From contig JAUSOY010000078.1 of assembly GCA_030656615.1 (NCBI GenBank), forward strand, positions 95,910 through 159,909: DNA of 64,000 nt. Direction: 5' to 3'. Position numbers and translations under genes: made by a program. This DNA is from Bacteroidales bacterium. GTDB lineage: Bacteria > Bacteroidota > Bacteroidia > Bacteroidales > TTA-H9. How positions within the stretch are numbered: position 1 is the stretch's first letter; every line of letters begins with the position of its first letter. The notes beneath the pieces are model-generated. The model saw only the letters and a program-made list of their open reading frames with translations, did not search any database and was not told where the DNA came from. Below are positions 54,738 through 62,600 of the stretch, one piece after another.

Positions 54738-56510
54738 GTGACCAAATTTTTTAGACTAAAACCATCGCTATTATTATTAATCGTGATTATGGTAAATACT
54801 TATTCGTCCATGGCTCAACAAGATACTGTTTTCTGGTTTGTAGCACCCGACGTTGCCGCGTCACATGGCGATAATCCTATATATCTGAGGATTTCCACAC
54901 TGGGAAATCCGGCCACCATCACCGTTAAAATGCCTTCCACACCCTCCTTTGCACCCATAAACATCAATATCCCAGCAAATAATACAGGCAGCATCAACCT
55001 TACACCCTATAAAGGTCTAATAGAAAACACACCGGCCAATACCGTACTCGATGCTGGTCTTCTGATAACATCTACCAGCCTTGTAACGGCGTATTACGAA
55101 GTAGCTCATGCTAATAATCCGGATATTTTTCCTTTAAAAGGAAAAAACGGTCTGGGAAAAGAGTTTTTTATTCCTTCCCAGTTTCATTATCCCAATCAGG
55201 TGGGCCAGGAAACTTTTGAAATTGTTGCCACTGAAAATGGAACGATAGTTACAATCCACGTCACCGACAACGTTAATGGTCACGCATCGGGTAGTACCTG
55301 GTCGGTTAATTTGAAAAAAGGCCAAACGTACTCCGTTAGAAGTACAAATATTACTGCCAGCGGAACTTTATCCGGCTCGTGGGTTACCTCCAATAAGCCG
55401 ATAGCTGTTACCATTATGGACGATAGTGTTAGGCCTCAGCCAACGGGTGGATATGATTTAATTGGCGATCAAATTCAACCAGTTAATATTTTGGGAATCG
55501 AATACATTGTCGTAAAAGGATTTGCATTTAATGCTTCAATAAATTTTGAACGATTTTATGTACTTGCGCCATATGATAATACTCAAATATTTTTGAATGG
55601 ATCTGCCACACCAACAGCAACCCTGAATAGTGGTCAGAGTCATTCTGTGTTAATGACTGATAATGCATATTATATCGTAACCGATAAACCGGTATACGTT
55701 TACCACATCAGTGGCCATTTTGATGAACTCGGATCGGCTGTAGTGCCACATATTACCTGTACAGGTTCACAACAAGTGGGGTTTAACCGCACATCCAATT
55801 TGGATTTTGCTTTAATGTTATTAACAAAAAATGATTACAAGGCTGGATTCAAAGTAAACGGTAATGCCACAACCATTTTATCGACTGATTTTACCAGTGT
55901 TCCGGGAACCGGTGGAGTTTGGGTTTATGCGCGTAAAGAACTTAACAGTACTGCACTTTTGCCTACGGGATCCAATGTTATTGAAAACAATTTGGGACCT
56001 TTTCATGTAGGTATTTTGAATAAACTCGGAGGAAGTTCAGAATATGGATATTTTTCGGATTATAGCTCTTTATATTTAGGGCCTGATATTTCGTTTTGTT
56101 TTGGAACTACCGTTACGCTGGACGCCGGAGCCGATTATACATCATATCTTTGGAATACCGGAAGTATAAATCAAACCATACAAACAGCGGATACAGGATC
56201 TTTTTATGTCACTGTTCAGGATGGGTTATGCATTCTTAGTGATACGGTTCATCTATCGTACTATCCGATTCCGGAAGTTGAAATTGGAAACGATACCGCT
56301 CTCTGTCAGGGTGAAAGCATTACTTTTAACACAGGTGCAGGCTTTTCGTCATACCTATGGCATAATGGAAGTAGTAATCAGACTCTCACGACTGGCACTT
56401 CCGGAACAAAGTGGATAATTGTTAAAGACGATAATAATTGTGAAGCATCAGATACTCTGCAACTTATAATACATCCAGTGCCTTCTGTTTTATCAATTAA
56501 GCATAATTAA
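54738..56510 (+). CDS. Second IgGFc-binding-domain protein with Ig-like C-terminal modules and SIKHN tail
   Basis: A 590-residue secreted protein, paralogous to 42041-43852. Start is GTG 54738; signal peptide about 1-26 (cleavage near SMAQ). IgGFc-binding-like domain at about 28-445 (DTVFWFVAPDV, NPIYLRISTL, FIPSQFHY, FEIVATENGTIVTI, SNKPIAVTIMDDSV), then two Ig-like modules (LYLGPDISFCFG and VEIGNDTALCQG, each with YLW) and tail SIKHN. Compared with the first copy it is a bit shorter and the Ig-like pair is complete. The two copies bracket the four tandem paralogues and two other members, so the island probably expanded by several duplications. Confidence 0.88.
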   Translation: MTKFFRLKPSLLLLIVIMVNTYSSMAQQDTVFWFVAPDVAASHGDNPIYLRISTLGNPATITVKMPSTPSFAPININIPANNTGSINLTPYKGLIENTPANTVLDAGLLITSTSLVTAYYEVAHANNPDIFPLKGKNGLGKEFFIPSQFHYPNQVGQETFEIVATENGTIVTIHVTDNVNGHASGSTWSVNLKKGQTYSVRSTNITASGTLSGSWVTSNKPIAVTIMDDSVRPQPTGGYDLIGDQIQPVNILGIEYIVVKGFAFNASINFERFYVLAPYDNTQIFLNGSATPTATLNSGQSHSVLMTDNAYYIVTDKPVYVYHISGHFDELGSAVVPHITCTGSQQVGFNRTSNLDFALMLLTKNDYKAGFKVNGNATTILSTDFTSVPGTGGVWVYARKELNSTALLPTGSNVIENNLGPFHVGILNKLGGSSEYGYFSDYSSLYLGPDISFCFGTTVTLDAGADYTSYLWNTGSINQTIQTADTGSFYVTVQDGLCILSDTVHLSYYPIPEVEIGNDTALCQGESITFNTGAGFSSYLWHNGSSNQTLTTGTSGTKWIIVKDDNNCEASDTLQLIIHPVPSVLSIKHN

Positions 56511-56572
56511 TAAAATATGTTAAAAACGATTCAAAATGAAGGTATAAGCAGGCTTTGTGAGCAAATTAATTA

Positions 56573-56580
56573 TAAATTTG
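56573..56580 (+). promoter_or_regulatory. Candidate -7 element of the giant gene
   Basis: TAAATTTG; a TTTG lies upstream at 56554-56557 but at only 15 bp. The predicted transcription start is near 56587, a few bases before the long hairpin at 56593-56627. Confidence 0.45.
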
Positions 56581-56592
56581 TAAGCACTAAAA

Positions 56593-56627
56593 ATATCTGG
56601 TCAGCAAGACTCTTGCTAGTCAGATAT
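56593..56627 (+). other. 35-bp long inverted repeat (leader hairpin)
   Basis: ATATCTG pairs with CAGATAT (7 bp) and AGCAAGA with TCTTGCT (7 bp), separated by an asymmetric three-base internal loop (GTC/AGT) and a single central C. It lies 64 bp ahead of the giant gene's ATG. No T tract follows, so it is not a classical terminator. It may protect the 5' end of the long mRNA or bind a regulator. Confidence 0.6.
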
Positions 56628-56690
56628 AATTCCTATGTAAACAACTCCGTTCTTACCACTTCTTATAAATTGGAAAACTAATCAACACCA

Positions 56691-59600
56691 ATGAATAGCA
56701 GATTTTTTACCACAGCCCTTTTATTGCTTTTTTTCGGATTTTTCGCCATTCCGGAGAGCAACGCCCAGAGTAACACGACCCAACCGGATACTGTTTGTGT
56801 ATCAAGCACCGAGTTTTATCGGGTTGATAGTGCAGCAGGTTCGCATTTTGTCTGGGGACTGAAATATGGAGGAGGCACCATATTGTCCAATCCGATTGAC
56901 AGTGCAGCTCGAATAAAAATTCAGTGGAATGCAACCGTCGGGTTCGATACTCTTTGGGTTGTCGAGTACAATTTACACGGATGTGCAGGCGATACAAATA
57001 AAATTCGGGTAGGCAGGTTCACTGTTCCGGCTTTAGTTGTCAGTGGTAATAATTTTTCGATTTGTGAAGGAAGTATTTTTAGTGTAAATGTCGCTGCTAC
57101 AGGCATACCTCTATTAACATACCAATGGAAATTTAACGGAATTGACATACCGGGAGCCACAGCTGCTGCCCTTTCAATTTCAGGGCTTAACGCAACACAT
57201 GCTGGTATATATACGTGCACGGTAAGTAATCCCTGTGGATTTACTGTTACTGAAAATATTACTCTCGTCGTAAAATTTAATCCGGTCATTACTTTACAAC
57301 CTATTGCTATAAGTACCTGTCCGGGGGCTACTATTAACCTGAGTACTGCAAATACTGGTACCGGTCCATTTACCTATGTTTGGAAAAAAGACGGAATTAC
57401 TGTTTCTGATGGTGGAGGAATAACAGGCGCTACTACCGCCAATATTCAGATTGCCGGAATGACTCTTTCTAATACCGGTAATTATACCTGCACCATTACA
57501 AATTCTTGTGCTACCGTTGTTACTACTTCCATACTCGTTAATATCAACGTTCCGCCGGTTATTACACAACAACCACTTAGCGTCTCAATATGCGAAGCTG
57601 AACCAACGAACTTTAATTTTATCGTTACCGGAGATTCCTTGTTTTATCAATGGAAATTTGAAGGTGTTGATATTCCGGGTGCAACAGGAACCTCACTCAA
57701 TTTCAGCCCAGCCCAATATCCTGATACTGGTACTTATACCTGTTATATCAGTAATACCTGTGGAAATGTTACTACTGCCAATGCAGTTCTTAACATGAAT
57801 ATTCCTCCCGCAATAACGGTTGAACCTGACAGTATTTCGACTTGTGTTGGTCAAAATATAGCATTAAACGTAACGGTAACCGGTGATTCATTATTCTATC
57901 AGTGGAAAAAGGAAGGAATTGACCTTCCCGGAGCCACTTCCACCACTTTAGCTTTCACGCCTGTAACATACGCAGATACTGGTAATTATACACTATTTAT
58001 TTATAATACTTGTGGAAACGTAACGAGTCAGAATGCCAATATCAATATTAACATTCCACCAGTGATTGTTTCACAAACCGGAAATATTTCATCCTGCCTT
58101 GGCAACTCTGCAACAATGCAGGTTATTGTTACAGGTGACTCACTGTTTTATCAGTGGAAAAGGAATGGAGTTGATGTTGCCGGAGCTAATTCACCCACTC
58201 TGGTGATAAATCCGGTTACACTCGCTAATACTGGAAATTATATTTGTACCATTACAAATACCTGCGGTAATGTTTCAAGCGTTTCGCTGGCTTTAACTGT
58301 GAATATCGTTCCAGTTATAACACAACATCCTGTAAACAAATCTTCTTGTTTGGGTAATACCCATATGTTTACCGTAGTTGCTACTGGTGATTCTCTTAAC
58401 TATCAGTGGAGACGCAATGGTGTTGATATAGCAGGTGCCACCCTTAGCACATACACAGTAAGTCCGGTAACATTAGGAAATGTCGGAACTTATACCTGCT
58501 ACGTATACAATACCTGCGGTAACCAATTAAGCAACCCTGCAAACCTTACCGTTAACATATCTCCGGTTATTACAGTTCAACCCCAACATAAATCAAGCTG
58601 TATTGGCAATAGTCATACGTTTAGTGTAACGGTTACCGGCGATTCTTTAAATTATCAGTGGAAACGCAATGGCGTGAATATTCCAGGAGCAATCGCAAGT
58701 ACATATACCGTGAATCCAGTTAGTCTGGCAAATACCGGAACGTATCAGGTTGTCATTACCAATACTTGCGGTACCGTTTCAAGTAATATTGTAAATCTGA
58801 CTGTAAATATTGTTCCTGTTATCACACAGCAACCGGTCAACAAATCATCTTGTCTTGGCAATTCACACACATTCAGTGTAATAGCTACAGGTGATTCATT
58901 AAATTACCAATGGAGAAGAAACGGTGTTGATATTGCCGGAGCTACTTTCAGTACCATTACGATAAATCCGGTTACTCTCGGAAATACGGGTGCGTACACC
59001 TGTTATGTTTACAATACCTGCGGTAATCAACTAAGTAATGTTGCAAACCTTTCTGTAAACATTGCCCCGATAATCACTGTACAGCCAAAACCCAAATCCA
59101 GTTGTCTGGGACTGAGTCATACTTTTAATGTTTCTGCTACTGGTGATTCATTAAAGTACCAATGGAAATTCAATGGTGTTAATATCCCCGGTGCTATTTC
59201 AAGTTCGTATACTGTTAACCCGATAAGTTTACTTAATACAGGTGCTTATCAGGTTGTTGTAAGCAATACCTGCGGAATTGCACCAAGTAATACGGTAAAT
59301 CTTACGGTTAATATTGCTCCGGTTATAACACTACATCCGGTTAAAAAATCCTCTTGTCTGGGATTTTCACATACTTTTAGTATAACAGCCACAGGCGATT
59401 CATTAAAATACCAATGGAGACGCAATGGGGTTGATATTGTAGGTGCTACAGCATCAACTTATACGGTTAATCCAATTACCTTAAGTAATACTGGTGCTTA
59501 TACTTGCTATGTATACAATACCTGCGGAAATCAACTCAGCAATGCAGCCAACCTTACAATAAATATTGCTCCGGTTATTACCGTTCAGCCAAAGCATAAA

Positions 59601-62600
59601 TCGAGCTGTTTAGGACAAAGTCATACTTTTAGTGTGATAGCCACCGGTGACTCATTAAAATATCAATGGAAATTCAATGGTGTTAATATCCCAGGTGCTG
59701 TTGCCAGTACCTACACGGTCAATCCAGTAAGTCTTCTAAATACTGGCCCTTACCAGGTTGTGGTTTATAATACTTGTGGCATTGTTCCAAGTAATATTGT
59801 TAATCTCACGGTAAATATTGCTCCGGTTATCACCTTACATCCAAAAACGATTTCTTCCTGTATCGGTAATTCAGTCACATTAAATATTGCTGCCACTGGC
59901 GATTCATTGAAATATCAGTGGAGAAGAGATGGAATTAATGTACCCGGTGCTACCAGTGCCAGTCTTACAATTAATCCTGTAAATCTGACGAATACCGGTT
60001 ATTATACCTGCGTAATTTCTAATACCTGCGGTACTCAGACAACCAATTCCGGTCGTTTGACGGTAAATGTTGCTCCGGTCATTACGCTTCAACCTAAAAA
60101 GGTTTCAACCTGTCCGGGTTTAAGTACTGGATTTACAGTTACTGCTACTGGTGACTCCCTGAAATATCAGTGGTATAAAAACTCATTCTTAATGCCTGGT
60201 AAAACCAGTCCTAACATTACGTTCAGCCCTGTAACTTATGCTGATACTGCAGATTATTATTTAAGAATATACAATACTTGTGGAACTATAAACACCGTAT
60301 CGGTCAATCTTAATATAAATATTCCTCCTGTTATCACACGTCATCCTAAGAGCTTGTTGACATGTGTCGGTGATAGTTCTGCTATGACGGTTGTTGTTAG
60401 TGGAGATTCATTGTTTTATCAGTGGAGATTTAATGGTGTAAATATTCCCGGTAGCACCAACCGTATTCTTCCTATAGATCCTGTAACTCTTGCCAGTATA
60501 GGAATTTATGATGTGCGAATTACAAATACCTGTGGCCAGGCTATTTCAGATACTGCCCATTTGTATGCAAACATTGATCCTTCTGTAATTATTAATCCAA
60601 AAAGCATCTCTTCATGCTTGGGAAATACAGAAACCCTTCGTGTAGGTATTGTGGCCGGTGGATCAGCTCTACCGAACTTCCAGTGGTATAAAGACGGAGT
60701 TTTAATTCCTGGTGCAACAGATACACTTTTAGTCATAACCAATATTACACTGGCCAAGACCGGAGCCTATTATTGTGAATTATGGAATAACTGCGATGCT
60801 ATTAATACAACCACTGCATTCCTAACGGTTAATATAGCACCTGTTATTACATCTCAACCCCAGAACATTAGTACGTGTATCGGAAATTCTGTCGCTTTCA
60901 ATATGACGGTTACCGGTGATTCTTTGAAATACCAATGGTATAAAGATGGCTTCCCACTTGCAGGGGCAACTACCCCAAATCTCGCATTCAATCCCGTAAA
61001 TGCCGGCCATGTTGGTTTTTACTATTGTAAAGTTTGGAATACCTGCGGAACATTAAACTCGCAAAATGTTCAACTTTATATGAATACGCCACCGGGCATT
61101 ACATTACAACCCGTTAACAGAAAAGCTTGTGCCGGTGATAATGTAATTCTTCAGGTTGCAGGTTCTGGCGATTTCTTGCAGTATCAGTGGTTCAAAGATG
61201 GCGTTATTGTTGCCGGAGCAACCAATGCTACGCTTCAATTTAATCCGGTTGCATTTGTCCATAAGGGAGCATATCAGTGCAGGGTTCAAAATACTTGTGG
61301 AACTGCTTGGAGTAATATCGTTAATATTTGGGTAAATACTACACCCATCATTACCACACAACCTCAAGGTATCAGTACTTGTGCCGGAACTACTGTAATT
61401 CTGAATACAATTGCCATTGGTGATTCAATAACCTATCAGTGGAAATTGGAAGGTATTGATATCCCAGGTGCCAACGCTCCTACATATACAATAAATAATA
61501 TTCAGTTTATTCAAACTGGAAATTATACCTGTTATCTATCAACACGTTGTGGAGTTGTAATGACTCAGCAGGCCAGAGTGACCATTAATCGTGTTCCTGT
61601 TATCACTTCACAACCAGTGGATGTTAGTGCTTGTGCCGGTGACTTCATCAGTATTGGTTTTGGCATTACCGGAGATTCTTTATTCTACCGTTGGCAAAAA
61701 GATGGTATTAATATTCCGGGAGCAAATCAACCTACCCTTGATTTTGCTGCCATCAGCGTAACTGACCGTGGTATTTATCGTTGCTATATCTGGAATACTT
61801 GTGGTAACGTTTGGACCACTGATGTGAATGTTTGGGTTAATATTTTACCCGCAGTAGTAACACAGCCTTTATCAGCCACACGATGCGAAGATGATTCCGT
61901 AAGCTTCAGGGTAACACCTGTAGGCGATTTCATTACCATTCAGTGGTATCGGAATAACGTAGCCATTACCGGCGCAACCACGAATGTGTTTAGCATTCCA
62001 AGAATATCAATGAGCGATGCTGGACAGTATTTCTGTCGTGTTACATCACAGTCTTGTGGATACTCTGACAGCCAGATAGCAACACTAACAGTAGTACAAA
62101 AATTTGTTGTCAGTGCCGTTACCAGTAATATCACCTGCAATGGTAATACCAATGCAGCCATTGATATCACTATAACTGGTGGTGCTTTACCCCTGACTTA
62201 TAAATGGTCAAATGGTGCCACTACTCAGGATTTAACAGGTCTGACTCCTGGAACTTACACTGTTTCAATCAGAGACCAGAATAATTGTAAGGTTCGTAAA
62301 TCCATCAGTGTTGATCAGCCTGACGTACTTGCCTTTGTTCATGATACCACCAACTGGAGCAATGCGCTTAGAATGGGTGGAGCAGGAAACGACAAAATCA
62401 GCGATATCCGCACCGACCGTTTTGGTAATACATACGTTACCGGGCATTTCCAAAGCAATTCAAATTTCCAGACACAGAGTTTGACCAGTTTCGGTGATGA
62501 TGATATCTTCCTGGCTAAGTATAATGCAGCGGGTAATCTCAGCTGGATTAAACAGGCCGGTGGAACCTTGAAAGATCAGGGCCGCGGACTGGCTCTTGAT

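Noticed and set aside
42041..56510. T9SS type B (gliding-motility-associated) sorting domain
   Set aside because: The LGxDTxICxG modules often precede that domain, but none of the eight complete proteins has the type B domain after it; they stop at the short tail.
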